Counted from the first letter of the stretch, positions 32,131 through 41,106 are shown. The stretch: DNA of 64,000 nucleotides from Kiloniellales bacterium (GCA_030064845.1 JASJEC010000014.1:42687-106686), one strand, 5' to 3'. Translations and numbers: made by a program. Notes: a model not told the origin generated them from the letters alone.

Positions 32131-33510
32131 TCACTCCGCCGGCTTCATGGAGGGTGAGATGCCTTCCGGATAGGCGATGTTCGGCACCTTGGTCATATCC
32201 AGGCCGTTGATCTCCGCCGCCTCGCTGACGCGCAGCAGGCCGCAGACCTTGAGCAGCAGCGAGACCAGGTAGCCGGGCACGAAGCCGAGCAGGAAGAACA
32301 CCACGGCGCCGACCACCTGTCCGAGGAGCGAGATCGTCGGGGCGCCTTCGCCCTGCAGGGCCGGATATCCGTGCGCCCAGACGCCCAGCATGATCAGGCC
32401 GAAGAGGCCGACCGTGCCGTGCACCGTCACGGCGCCGACCGCATCGTCGATGCCGCGCTTCTCCAGGAAGCGGAAGCAGGGCTTCAGCATGGCGCCGCCG
32501 GCGAAGCCCATGGCGAAGGTGAGCGGCGGATAGTAGATGTCGAGACCCGAAGCCGTGGCGATGATCCCGGCCAGCGCGCCGGACATCATCCAGAAGGGGT
32601 CGCGGGTCACCGCCCAGGCGCCGATGATGCCGCCGGCGAAGCCCATCAGGATGTTGAAGGCGAGCGACGACAGCGTGGTCGGCGTGCCGTAGATCGTGGC
32701 GAACTTGTCGCCGAACCATGACCAGGCCTCGCCCGGCACGATCAGGCAGGCCATGAGGAAGCCCCAGAAACCGACGATGATCAGCATCAGGCCGGTCAGC
32801 GTGAAGGGCAGGTTGTGGCCCGAGATGTCGTTCGGCGAACCGTCCGGATTGTACTTGCCGATGCGGGGGCCGAGGTTGATCAGGACGCCGAGCGCGAAGA
32901 AGCCCGCGACCGCGTGGACCAGACCCGCCGCGCCGAAGTCGTGCAGGCCGAACTCGGTGACCAGCCAGCCGTCGGCGTGCCAGCCCCAGGCGGCGGCGAC
33001 GACCCAGGCAACGGAGCCGAGCACGACCGCCAGAATGATGAAGCCGGCGACCTGAATCCGCTCGATCACCGAACCTGAGAAGATCGAAGCCGTGGTCGCG
33101 GCGAAGAGCGCAAAGGCACCGACGAACACACCGCTGGCGTTGTCGGCGATGTTCGGCCCCATGGACTCGACCCAAGGCCAGGCGATCTCCGCGGCATAGG
33201 CATAACCGCTGATCTCGTTCGGTCCGGCGCTTCCCGTGATGCCGGTGGGATAGGCCCAGTAGATGAACCATCCGAAGAAATAGAAGGTCGGCACGACGAA
33301 CGCGAAGGCGAGGATGTTCTTGATCCCGGAAGCAAGCACGTTCTTCTGCCGCGTGGCGCCCATTTCGTAGGCCAGGAAGCCCGCGTGAATCACGACCATC
33401 AGAGCGATGGTGATGTAGTAGTACATCTCCGTGAAGATGGTGTTGGTCGTATTGGCCTTGGCCTCGAGCGCGGCGACCTGCGCTGCGAGGTTGGCTAACT
33501 GCTCTTCCAT
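32131..33510 (-). CDS. amt: Ammonium transporter (Amt/MEP family)
   Basis: A 459-residue membrane protein with about 11 helices. GLVHAVAGFFALG and AVTVHGTVGLFGLIM hold the twin pore His residues, and FAFVVPTFYFFGWFIYW with DFGAAGL are family hallmarks. An N-terminal coiled stretch (EEQLANLAAQVAALEAKA) precedes the first helix. It imports ammonium (or methylammonium). No glnK/PII gene is adjacent; instead a small membrane protein follows. Convergent placement next to tmm fits nitrogen recovery from methylated amines, as seen in marine bacteria. The start ATG at 33510 is followed leftward by the usual amt architecture; upstream leader is short before the repeat-free gap. Confidence 0.93.
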   Translation of the reverse strand: MEEQLANLAAQVAALEAKANTTNTIFTEMYYYITIALMVVIHAGFLAYEMGATRQKNVLASGIKNILAFAFVVPTFYFFGWFIYWAYPTGITGSAGPNEISGYAYAAEIAWPWVESMGPNIADNASGVFVGAFALFAATTASIFSGSVIERIQVAGFIILAVVLGSVAWVVAAAWGWHADGWLVTEFGLHDFGAAGLVHAVAGFFALGVLINLGPRIGKYNPDGSPNDISGHNLPFTLTGLMLIIVGFWGFLMACLIVPGEAWSWFGDKFATIYGTPTTLSSLAFNILMGFAGGIIGAWAVTRDPFWMMSGALAGIIATASGLDIYYPPLTFAMGFAGGAMLKPCFRFLEKRGIDDAVGAVTVHGTVGLFGLIMLGVWAHGYPALQGEGAPTISLLGQVVGAVVFFLLGFVPGYLVSLLLKVCGLLRVSEAAEINGLDMTKVPNIAYPEGISPSMKPAE

Positions 33511-33654
33511 CTAGTCTCCCCCATATGAAGGCCCTAGTTCGGCCTATTTGCGCCCGCGGCGTTTGCCCCCGGAAACATCCGCTCAAGCGGCCGATAGTGT
33601 GATGGGGCCAAATTCAAATTTCTACCAAAATCTCAATTCATCCCTGGGTAGTAG

Positions 33655-33828
33655 CGGCGGCCGCAGCTGCGCGAGCGGGAGCTGAAAGCAGGCATGGCCT
33701 TCCACGCCCATTCCTGGTTCACCGACACGGACTGCGCCGACTACTTCATCTCCAACACGGTTCTCTTGACCGAAAACGGCTGTGAGGTCCTGACCAAGCG
33801 GACACCGGAAACCCTGATCGTCCGATGA
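33655..33828 (+). pseudogene. C-terminal remnant of an M24-family metallopeptidase
   Basis: The plus-strand frame after an in-frame TAG (33652-33654) encodes LRERELKAGMAFHAHSWF, then TDTDCADYFISNTVLLTENG and CEVLTKRTPETLIVR, ending in TGA 33826-33828. This matches the C-terminus of creatinase/Xaa-Pro aminopeptidase-like M24 proteins (GMAFH..S.....ISNTVLLTENGCEVLT). About 85-90% of the gene, including most metal ligands, is missing. Confidence 0.75.
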
Positions 33829-34286
33829 GCCCGCGCCGTCGGCCTGTGATCGGCCTTGTTGCTCTCTCACCCCAACCCGCTCCCCTGAGGGGAGGTGGTA
33901 TCGTGATGCCCGATCAGGTCGACACTTCTCGGCAGCCCACGCCCGCAGCCGTTAGGCACCAAGACAGGTTCGCGAAACTTGATGCCCGAACCAGCCCGAG
34001 GAGCAGAAGTGAGAAGGGTTGGTCCAGAACGGCGAAGAATGACCCGAAGCGGACATATGGCCGACGACATTACCCGATGGCATCAGCCGGAATTCAGTTG
34101 GTATGTCGCTAGAGAAGGACTCTTGACCCAGATCATTGAGCCAGTCCGCGAGACATCCTATCGCAGTTGCGACTTTGTTACTGGCTCGGTGAAGTTCTGT
34201 TGGCAAGGCGTCGTAAGCGAAGCTCCGACATCTCCTGGTGGGCGCGCTCACTCTCTAGAACACTAGGACATAGGAGCTACCTGCCG
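33829..34286. other. 458-bp gap after peptidase remnant
   Basis: No supportable gene. A CTCACCCC..CTCCCCTGAGGGG stretch near 33868-33895 forms a small hairpin, and the segment becomes lower in GC toward the right, merging into the lipoprotein gene. It looks like a junction of inserted DNA. Confidence 0.45.
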
Positions 34287-35681
34287 GTGACACCAAGTAA
34301 GCTTCGTTTCCGGTGGATTGTCAGTTCGATAGTGTTCGGTACGATCTTGCTCACTGGGGGATGCGCTGCCGAAGTCACAGTGCCTTCTTCAGTGTCGGAA
34401 GATGTGCGGTCGATACAAGCTCAACTCACGCGGGCTGAAGTCCGAGAAATTCTCGGCAAACCATATTTTCAGAACGAACAGCTTCGCGTCGAAGCTTACC
34501 GCATGACTGGAATTGACGTCGATGTTCTCTTGGTTTTCTTCGTACTACCAATTCCGTTTCCCGGCCAATGGCATGAGCACCATATCTTCATCGCCTACGA
34601 TCAGGCGTGGAAGGTGTTCAAATCGGCGATCGGGATGGACTACCTACGGGCAGGTGGCCTGACGCTCGCTACCACCTCTGTCGGCGATCGCCCGGAAGTT
34701 CTCCTCGCCACGATGGAGATGAGCCGGCAGGCATGGTCAACTCCACCCAAGGAGGGAAAGTGCGCACTCATTCTTTTGTCACGGCTGCCCGTCATGGAGC
34801 GCGTACTAGTCGATGGTGTTCAGTTGATCGATCTTGGTCCGGGCTCTCACTATTTGTCGAGCACGTTCTCAAGGCATGAGATTGACGCGGGGGAGCACAC
34901 CATTGTTGTTCAGCAAAGCTTGACGGAGAAGTATCATCAGAAATTCTCATGCAAGCCTGGAACGCAAAGCTTTGTAAGGCTTGGACCCCAAAACATCGAA
35001 CAGAACCGAGAAGGGAAGATTGTCATCACGACAAAACTTCCTTACAGGGATGGGGTGTTGCAGATCCTAGCGCACGACGATGACTGGTTTGGCTTTGCCG
35101 AGAGCTATTACGCAGGTGCAGCAGATCGTCGAGGGATCGAGCCGTGGCAGAAAACTGCCGACCAACGTCAAGCAGGGCTGAAGACACGTTCCGAAGGCAG
35201 CGGCGCAGATCGTCAAGGGATTACGGCGAATCAGAAAACTGCCGACCAACGTCAAGCAGAGTTGCATACACGTGCCGAAAGCGGCGGCGCGGAGGATCAG
35301 TATCGCCTTGGTCGTTACTTCTACGAGAAGACTTTTGTACTCCAGGGCACTGCCCGCGATGATGCCGTCAGCAGAGCATGGTATTGGACTTGCCTAGCTG
35401 CAAACAACGGGCTTTCCGTAGCCCAAAGCCTGCTCGGATTTTGGCACTCTCAGGAAGTGTCTGAACGGCGCATTGCGCCTGGTCCAATGGATTTTCGGCA
35501 GGCTTACCTTTGGTACTCGCTTGCCGCCACCAAGGGCCGCCCGGATGCCAAGGCGGGCCAAGCTAAACTAACCGAAATCATGTCTTCATCTAGCATCTCT
35601 GAAGCAAAACGCCTCGTCTCCGACTGGCAACCCGATGCTGCATCTTGTGGAGTCAAACCATCTGCTGGAAAGGGTGCATAG
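34287..35681 (+). CDS. Lipoprotein with internal duplication and Sel1-like repeats
   Basis: A 464-residue protein of unknown function. The GTG start at 34287, with AGGAG ten nt upstream, gives a lipoprotein signal ending SIVFGTILLTGGC. The next region (SIQAQLTRAEVREILGKPYF) resembles a SmpA/OmlA-type motif; a DUF2846-like beta domain with CALILLSR, GEHTIVVQQ and HDDDWFGFAE follows. Two near-identical 28-residue units (ADR.GI...QKTADQRQA.L.TR.E..G) come next, then Sel1-like TPR repeats (AEDQYRLGRYFYEKT, AWYWTCLAANNG, AYLWYSLAATKG). Its DNA is clearly lower in GC than surrounding genes. Horizontal acquisition is likely. Confidence 0.7.
   Translation: MTPSKLRFRWIVSSIVFGTILLTGGCAAEVTVPSSVSEDVRSIQAQLTRAEVREILGKPYFQNEQLRVEAYRMTGIDVDVLLVFFVLPIPFPGQWHEHHIFIAYDQAWKVFKSAIGMDYLRAGGLTLATTSVGDRPEVLLATMEMSRQAWSTPPKEGKCALILLSRLPVMERVLVDGVQLIDLGPGSHYLSSTFSRHEIDAGEHTIVVQQSLTEKYHQKFSCKPGTQSFVRLGPQNIEQNREGKIVITTKLPYRDGVLQILAHDDDWFGFAESYYAGAADRRGIEPWQKTADQRQAGLKTRSEGSGADRQGITANQKTADQRQAELHTRAESGGAEDQYRLGRYFYEKTFVLQGTARDDAVSRAWYWTCLAANNGLSVAQSLLGFWHSQEVSERRIAPGPMDFRQAYLWYSLAATKGRPDAKAGQAKLTEIMSSSSISEAKRLVSDWQPDAASCGVKPSAGKGA
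35121..35288 (+). repeat. 84-bp direct tandem duplication inside lipoprotein gene
   Basis: Units 35121-35204 and 35205-35288 both begin GCAGATCGTC and share CAGAAAACTGCCGACCAACG. They are in frame and add 28 residues each to the lipoprotein. Confidence 0.88.
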
Positions 35682-35794
35682 CCTGTCGGCCTATGTCGCC
35701 TTCTGGCTACTTTGCGAAGTTCGACCAGAGTTTAGTTTAGGTCCGCATACTACCTCAACGCGGACAAGCTTTCCCGGCCGTCGCGGCTGCCGAC

Positions 35795-38170
35795 CTACGC
35801 CCTGACCCGCTTCTTCTCCGGGTCGTAGAAGGGGAAGCGCACGACGGTGGCCGGGATGCGCTTCTGGTGGCCGTCCAGCTTGCCGACCTCGACCTCCGTG
35901 CCGGGCTCGGCTAACTCCGCGGCGATCCGGCAGAGCGCGATGTTCTTGCGCAGCACCGGCGAGCGGGTCGCGCTGGTTATCACGCCGATCTGGCTGCGGC
36001 CCTTGCCGTCCTGGGCCACGTGGACGCAGTCGCCGTGGGCCGCCGGCTCCTCGCCGGCCAGCTCGAGCCCGACCAGGACCCGCTGCGGGCTCGCCTTGCG
36101 CTTGATCAGGGCTTCCTTTCCGCAGAAGTCGTCCTCCTTGGTCTTGAGCGGCACGGTGAAGCCGATGCCCGCCTCGAAGGGGTCGGTCTGGTCGCAGAAC
36201 TCGTAGCCGTAGAAAATCAGCCCGGCCTCGATGCGCAGCATGTCGAGGGCTTCCAGGCCGAGCGGCGTCAGGTCGTGGGGCTGCCCCGCCTCCCAAATCG
36301 CGTCGAACACCGCGCCCGCGTCCTTGGGGTGGCACCAGACCTCGTAGCCGAGCTCGCCCGTGTAGCCGGTGCGCGAGACGATCACCGGCGTGCCGTCGAA
36401 ATCGCCGATCCGCCCGATGGTGAAGCGGAACCACGCCAGCTCTTCCATGCTCGGCTGGGCCGGCGGGGTCCAGATCACCTCTTTCAGGATGTCGCGGCTC
36501 TTCGGGCCCTGGACCGCCACGTTGTGCAGCTGGTCGGTCGAGGACTTGACCCAGACCCGGAGGCCCAGCTTCTCGGCCTGCTCGCGCAGCCAGACGCCGC
36601 CGTAGTCGTCGCCGCCGATCCAGCGGAAGTTGTCCGGGCCCAGGCGGAAGGCCGTGCCGTCGTCGAGCATGCCGCCGGTCTCGTTGCACATGGCCGTATA
36701 GGCGACCTGGCCGACCGAGACCCGGCGCATGTTCCGGGTCAGCGCCCACTGCATCAGCGCCTCGGCGTCGGGGCCCAGCACCTCGAACTTGCGCAGGGGC
36801 GAGAGGTCCATGATCGCCGCCTTCTCGCGGCAGGCCCAGTACTCGTCGAGGGCGCCGTGCTTGGTGAAGTGGTTGGCCAGCCAGTAGCCGCGGTACTCCG
36901 AGAAGTTGCGGGTGTGCCTGGCGAAGCTCTGGTGGAACGCGGTCTCGCGCGTCAGCTGGGGATCGGCGTCTGGGGTCATTCTGGTGGCAATCGCTTTGGA
37001 GAAGACGTTCTTGGCCGGGTAGACCCGGACGTGGATGTCGGTCGGGTTCCAGCCGTTGGCGGCGTCGATGTCGTCGGGGCAGGCCGAGGAGACGCAGACC
37101 ATGTCGGTCAGCGCCTGCAGCAGGACGTAGTCGCCGGGCCGCGACCAGGGCTCGTCAATATGGATCTGGTTCGCCTCGTCGACCTGTGTATTGAAGAAGA
37201 AGTTGATCGCCTGCCAGCCGCGCCGGGCCGCGACGCCGTAGGGTGCCAGCGCGCCGTTGAAGTTCTCCGAGCAGTTGACGTGCCCGGGGTAGCCCATGTC
37301 GTCGTAGTACTTGGCGGTGCAGGCCAGGCCGAAGGAATCGTGTCGGCCGCAGGTGTCGCGGATCACCTCGACCAGGGGCTGCATGTTCTGGTCGTAGAAC
37401 TTGGCGTAGAGCCCCGGGCCGGGATAGGCCGCGCCCATCAGCGTGCGGGTCGTGGTCGCGTCCAGGCAGTGCTCCAGCCCCCGGTCGAGCCCGGCCGCGG
37501 CGAAGCACTGGAAGTCGGAGCACTCGCGGCCCTCGACGTCGATGATCTGGATGAACTCGCCCGCCTTGACCTCGTAGGCGCCGGCGGTGCAGCGGTCGAT
37601 CCGGAGGTCGAGGCGGGGCTCGGCGAGCGGGTCCGGCAGGCCGGGCGCTGGCGCGCGCGCCGGGTCGGCCCGGGTGACGAAGGCCTCGAGCTCGGTCGGC
37701 GGGTCCTGTTCGTCGACCGCCATGGACCCGCCGGGGGCGGTCAGGACGCAGACCAGGGGCTTCTCCGCGGTGAATTGGGCTTCCTCGCCGGCCGGGCTCT
37801 CGGGGCCGAAGAGCGCGGCCGCCCGCGCCGCGCCGACATCGAGTCCCCGGCTTTCCAGGCTCGCCGCCAGGATATGCGCCGCCTCGTCGCCGTGCGCCAG
37901 GATCGCCCGGAGCCCGTCGGCCGGGACCGTGCCGACGACGCCGAGCGCCGCCGTGTCCGCCGTGCCGTCCTTGTCGAAGGCGATCAGCTCGCCCGACTGG
38001 CGGCCTTCCCGGTCGCGCACGCTGAGGCGGTCGCCGGCTTCCAGGGTGAAGACCGTCGCGCCGCCGCCGGCCACCCGGTAGCGCTCGACGCCCGGCCCCA
38101 AGGTTGGGACGCCCGGCACCAGAAGCCGGGGGCGAACCAGTGAGACTGCGGTCATGTCGTTCGGCGCCAC
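35795..38170 (-). CDS. tdm: TMAO demethylase-like DUF1989-GcvT fusion protein
   Basis: A 791-residue two-part protein. The N-terminal half is DUF1989-like (YEVKAGEFIQIIDVEGRECS, CFAAAGLDRG, NMQPLVEVIRDTCG, DMVCVSSACPDDID) with several Cys that could bind Zn; the C-terminal half is a GcvT/aminomethyltransferase folate-binding domain (AIMDLSPLRKFEVLGPDA, SRTGYTGELGYEVW, PFEAGIGFTVPLK). This architecture and length match TMAO demethylase of Methylocella and roseobacters, which splits TMAO to dimethylamine and formaldehyde and passes the latter to tetrahydrofolate. Proximity to tmm supports this. I chose GTG 38170 (GGAGA six nt upstream); ATG 38155 is the alternative. Other DUF1989-GcvT proteins exist, so some doubt remains. 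Confidence 0.8.
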   Translation of the reverse strand: MAPNDMTAVSLVRPRLLVPGVPTLGPGVERYRVAGGGATVFTLEAGDRLSVRDREGRQSGELIAFDKDGTADTAALGVVGTVPADGLRAILAHGDEAAHILAASLESRGLDVGAARAAALFGPESPAGEEAQFTAEKPLVCVLTAPGGSMAVDEQDPPTELEAFVTRADPARAPAPGLPDPLAEPRLDLRIDRCTAGAYEVKAGEFIQIIDVEGRECSDFQCFAAAGLDRGLEHCLDATTTRTLMGAAYPGPGLYAKFYDQNMQPLVEVIRDTCGRHDSFGLACTAKYYDDMGYPGHVNCSENFNGALAPYGVAARRGWQAINFFFNTQVDEANQIHIDEPWSRPGDYVLLQALTDMVCVSSACPDDIDAANGWNPTDIHVRVYPAKNVFSKAIATRMTPDADPQLTRETAFHQSFARHTRNFSEYRGYWLANHFTKHGALDEYWACREKAAIMDLSPLRKFEVLGPDAEALMQWALTRNMRRVSVGQVAYTAMCNETGGMLDDGTAFRLGPDNFRWIGGDDYGGVWLREQAEKLGLRVWVKSSTDQLHNVAVQGPKSRDILKEVIWTPPAQPSMEELAWFRFTIGRIGDFDGTPVIVSRTGYTGELGYEVWCHPKDAGAVFDAIWEAGQPHDLTPLGLEALDMLRIEAGLIFYGYEFCDQTDPFEAGIGFTVPLKTKEDDFCGKEALIKRKASPQRVLVGLELAGEEPAAHGDCVHVAQDGKGRSQIGVITSATRSPVLRKNIALCRIAAELAEPGTEVEVGKLDGHQKRIPATVVRFPFYDPEKKRVRA

Positions 38171-38219
38171 CGTCGTTCTCCCGCGGGTCGATGTCGTCGG
38201 CCCTTCGCCGGTCGAGCCT

Positions 38220-38257
38220 AGAGCGGATCGTGCCGGGATGGAACCAATTGATCCGCC
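38220..38257. repeat. AGAGCGGATC repeat, single-hairpin relic
   Basis: AGAGCGGATC at 38220 and GATCCGCC ending at 38257 enclose a short loop; the second hairpin is absent. A further isolated arm AGAGCGGGTC lies at 40504. This relic is just upstream of the tdm start. Confidence 0.55.
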
Positions 38258-38350
38258 ACAAAAAGATTCCCCCACATCCCGCTCCCGGGCCTAGAATGAA
38301 GCGGGACGCCCAAAGATGGCCAGACCACAACGACTTGGGGGTCGGGCGCC

Positions 38351-38761
38351 ATGAACCTAGAAAAAGTCATTTTCGGCTTCTTCATCGTGCTCGCCTTGTC
38401 GCTGAACTTCGGGTTCTTCTTCGGCGATATCGAGAATCCCGATCACCACGGGATCGTCGAGTTGTTCCTCGTGATCATCGTGAACCTGATAGCGACCGGT
38501 CTGCCCTGTGTGCTTCTCGTGCCGCGCAGCACGGACCGGGTTGAAGTCCAGCCCGACTTCTCGACGCCCGTCCGGCCGCGCGACCAGATCCTGTTCTGCG
38601 GTAGCCCGCGCGCTTACCGGCTGCTGCATGCTATCATGAACAACGACTACACGCTGACCTATGTCATGACCGGCAAGGAAGAACCCAGGAGCCGGGCGAT
38701 GAAATGGCTGGTCCGCCATTTCCCGCTCACTTCCGGGCCGGATCATACGAGAGCCGTGTAG
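38351..38761 (+). CDS. Small membrane protein, DUF6394-like N-terminus
   Basis: A 136-residue protein. The first 55 residues (NLEKVIFGFFIVLALSLNFG, then FFFGDIENPDHHGIVELF and a second helix LVIIVNLIATGLPCVLLV) resemble the N-terminus of the small inner-membrane DUF6394 family. The rest (RDQILFCGSPRAYRLLHAIM, DYTLTYVMTGKEEPRS) is soluble and not what I expect in that family, so it may be a divergent or chimeric member. It precedes the KefB/C-type antiporter by about 120 bp on the same strand and could be a partner in ion transport. Function unknown. Confidence 0.65.
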   Translation: MNLEKVIFGFFIVLALSLNFGFFFGDIENPDHHGIVELFLVIIVNLIATGLPCVLLVPRSTDRVEVQPDFSTPVRPRDQILFCGSPRAYRLLHAIMNNDYTLTYVMTGKEEPRSRAMKWLVRHFPLTSGPDHTRAV

Positions 38762-38882
38762 CAACAGGAGAGCGCCCGAGCGAGAACTCGGGCGGCCATG
38801 GGTTCGCATCGAAGTGGCGATTGCCAGGTCCAGGGGCGTGCCGCCGGGACCTAGGTGGGCCAAGGAGGGTGCTCGCTTCGCC

Positions 38883-40505
38883 ATGGCGGAAGTCGGCTAT
38901 CTTTTCGAGATCATCGTGGTCCTGTTCGGGGCCGTCGTCTCCGCTCTGCTGTTTCAGAAGCTCGGCCTCGGCACAGTGCTGGGCTATCTCGTGGCCGGCG
39001 CGGTGATCGGGCCGTCGGCTCTGGGGCTGGTCAGCCACGGCGAGACCGTCCAGGCGCTCGCCGAACTCGGAGTCGTGTTCCTGCTGTTCACCGTCGGCTT
39101 GGAGATGCCGCCCGAGCGCATCAAGGTGCTTTTCGGCCGGATTCTCGGCCTCGGGCTGGCCCAGGTCGCGGTCACCGCCGCGGCCTTCGCGGGCGTCGCC
39201 TGGCTGCTCGGCATGGGCGCCGCCGCGGCCCTGACCCTGGGCACCGCCCTGGCCCTCTCGTCCACCGCCCTGGTGCTCAAGTGGCTCTCGGAGCGTCGGC
39301 AGTTGACCTCACAGTTCGGCCGCACTGTCTTCGGCATCGTCGTCGTGCAGGATCTCGCCGTGGGGCCGCTGCTCGTCTGCGTTCTCGCGCTCGGCCAGGA
39401 AGGCCTGCAACTGGCCGGATCGCTGGCTCTGGCCTTCTTCAAGATGGCGATTGCGGTGCTTCTGGTCGTGGTGCTGGGGCGCATCGTCCTCGTCCAGATC
39501 TTCCGCCAGGTCGCCGCGGTCCGGGAACCGGAGATCTTCGCCGCCCTAACCCTGTTCATCGTGCTGCTCGCGGGCCTCGCGACCAGGATGGCCGGACTGT
39601 CGGTCGCCTTCGGCGCCTTTCTGGCCGGCATGCTGCTGGCCGCGACGGTCTATCGTCACCAGGTCGGCGCGGAGATCCAGCCCTTCCGCGGCCTCTTGCT
39701 GGGCATGTTCTTCATCAGCGTCGGCATGGCGGTCGACCCGTCGTTGATCGTCGCGAACGCGAGCAGCGTGGTGGGCTTGGCCCTGAGCATCATCCTGGGC
39801 AAGGCGGTGATCCTCATAGCGCTTTGCCGGCTCTTTGCTCTCCCGACCGGGCAGTCCCTTCAAGTCGGTGTGCTGCTTTCCCAGGCCGGCGAGTTCAGCT
39901 TCGTACTCCTGGGGGCCGCGCTTGCCGCCGGAATCCTGGGCGTCGAACAAGCTCAAGTCCTGGTCGTGGCCGTGGCGCTCACCATGATCGCGACACCCCT
40001 GCTGGCTCCCTTCGGCTCCTGGCTGCGCAAGCGCATGGAGCAGCGTGTCGCGCCCTCGGCCGAGGAGATCTCCGATCAGGCGACCTCGCTCAGCGGACAC
40101 GTCGTGATCACGGGCTACGGTCGGGTTGGCTCCGCCGCCGGCGCGAAATTGAAGAGGGCGGGCGTGCGCTACGTTGCGGTCGACATGGATGCCGAGAACG
40201 TTGCCAGGGCGCGGCGCCAGGGTCTGCCGGTCTACTTTGGCGACGCGACGCGGCCCGAGCTTCTGGACGCGGTCAATGTCGAGCGCGCCAGGGCTGTCGT
40301 CGTGGCGCTGGACGATCCCAAGGCCGCGCTGCAGCTCGTCGCCCTGGTGCGCTACATCTTCCCCGAGTTGCTGATCCATGCGCGGGCCCGGGACAATCAG
40401 CACGCCGACGAGCTGAAACGCGCCGGGGCTAACGTCGTGGTGCCCGAGTTGGTGGCGACCGGCGTCCGCATTGCCGATTCGATCGTGGCACCGGGCAGGG
40501 CCTAG
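38883..40505 (+). CDS. KefB/KefC-type monovalent cation:proton antiporter (CPA2)
   Basis: A 540-residue protein with about 12 helices forming a CPA2 domain (LGTVLGYLVAGAVIGPSAL, FLLFTVGLEMPPERI, FGIVVVQDLAVGPLL with the ion-binding Asp), then a C-terminal RCK/TrkA-N domain with NAD motif VVITGYGRVGSAAGAKL. Such proteins exchange K+ or Na+ for protons; Kef types are gated by glutathione adducts through the RCK domain. No KefF/KefG ancillary gene is adjacent. I chose ATG 38883; AAGGAGGG is 14 nt upstream, further than ideal, so the true start may differ by several codons. Confidence 0.88.
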   Translation: MAEVGYLFEIIVVLFGAVVSALLFQKLGLGTVLGYLVAGAVIGPSALGLVSHGETVQALAELGVVFLLFTVGLEMPPERIKVLFGRILGLGLAQVAVTAAAFAGVAWLLGMGAAAALTLGTALALSSTALVLKWLSERRQLTSQFGRTVFGIVVVQDLAVGPLLVCVLALGQEGLQLAGSLALAFFKMAIAVLLVVVLGRIVLVQIFRQVAAVREPEIFAALTLFIVLLAGLATRMAGLSVAFGAFLAGMLLAATVYRHQVGAEIQPFRGLLLGMFFISVGMAVDPSLIVANASSVVGLALSIILGKAVILIALCRLFALPTGQSLQVGVLLSQAGEFSFVLLGAALAAGILGVEQAQVLVVAVALTMIATPLLAPFGSWLRKRMEQRVAPSAEEISDQATSLSGHVVITGYGRVGSAAGAKLKRAGVRYVAVDMDAENVARARRQGLPVYFGDATRPELLDAVNVERARAVVVALDDPKAALQLVALVRYIFPELLIHARARDNQHADELKRAGANVVVPELVATGVRIADSIVAPGRA

Positions 40506-40620
40506 AGCGGGTCGCGTACAATCGGGGTCAGCTCTGGCTGCCACGTCCTCACCTTTGTATTCCGTGGACCCTTTGGCTAGATTTCCCCAGCTTTTTGGCG
40601 GCGAGGAGAGGCGGCGGGCG

Positions 40621-41106
40621 ATGGCCTTCGATTCCAGAGCGTTTCGCAACGCGCTCGGCTGCTTCGCGACCGGGATCACGATCATCACCGCCAAGGCGCT
40701 GGACGGCGAGGTGGTCGGCTTCACGGCGAACTCCTTCAACGCCGTCTCGCTCGACCCGCCCCTGATCCTGTTCAGCCTGGGGCGCAGGGCGCACAGCCTG
40801 CAGACCTTCCTCACGACCGAGTACTTCGCGGTCAACGTCCTGCGCGAGGGTCAGCAGGAGCTTTCCGACCGCTTCGCCAAGCCGCTCAGCGACAAGTGGG
40901 CCGGCGTCGCGTTCGACACCTGGGACGCCGGCTGCCCGATCCTGAGGGACGCCCTGGCGAAGTTCGAGTGCAAGACCCGCTACACCCACGAGGGCGGCGA
41001 TCACGTCATCTTCGTCGGTGAGGTGGTGCGCATGGCGGCCGACCCGGACGGGAGCCCGCTGCTCTACTACCGCGGCGCCTATCGCAGCATCGGCGCGGCG
41101 ACCTGA
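40621..41106 (+). CDS. Flavin reductase (FMN-binding split barrel) family protein
   Basis: A 161-residue protein of the HpaC/DIM6 type. FRNALGCFATGITIITA, VVGFTANSFNAVSLDPPLIL and FAVNVLREGQQELSDRFA are family hallmarks of NAD(P)H:flavin reductases that feed FMNH2 or FADH2 to two-component monooxygenases. The ATG at 40621 follows GAGGAGAGG. No oxygenase component lies beside it, but the next gene makes FMN/FAD, 21 bp downstream, so the pair appears to be a flavin-supply unit. Confidence 0.88.
   Translation: MAFDSRAFRNALGCFATGITIITAKALDGEVVGFTANSFNAVSLDPPLILFSLGRRAHSLQTFLTTEYFAVNVLREGQQELSDRFAKPLSDKWAGVAFDTWDAGCPILRDALAKFECKTRYTHEGGDHVIFVGEVVRMAADPDGSPLLYYRGAYRSIGAAT

Noticed and set aside
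35121..35288. CRISPR-like direct repeats
   Set aside because: Only two adjacent 84-bp units without spacers, in frame within a gene: a coding duplication.
36020..38143. 707-codon plus-strand open frame
   Set aside because: Antisense of the tdm-like gene, which has clear DUF1989 and GcvT motifs on the other strand.
38351..38761. Frameshift in the DUF6394-like gene
   Set aside because: The C-terminal part does not continue the family in either other frame, and the present frame is open with reasonable codon use, so a chimera or divergent member is more likely.
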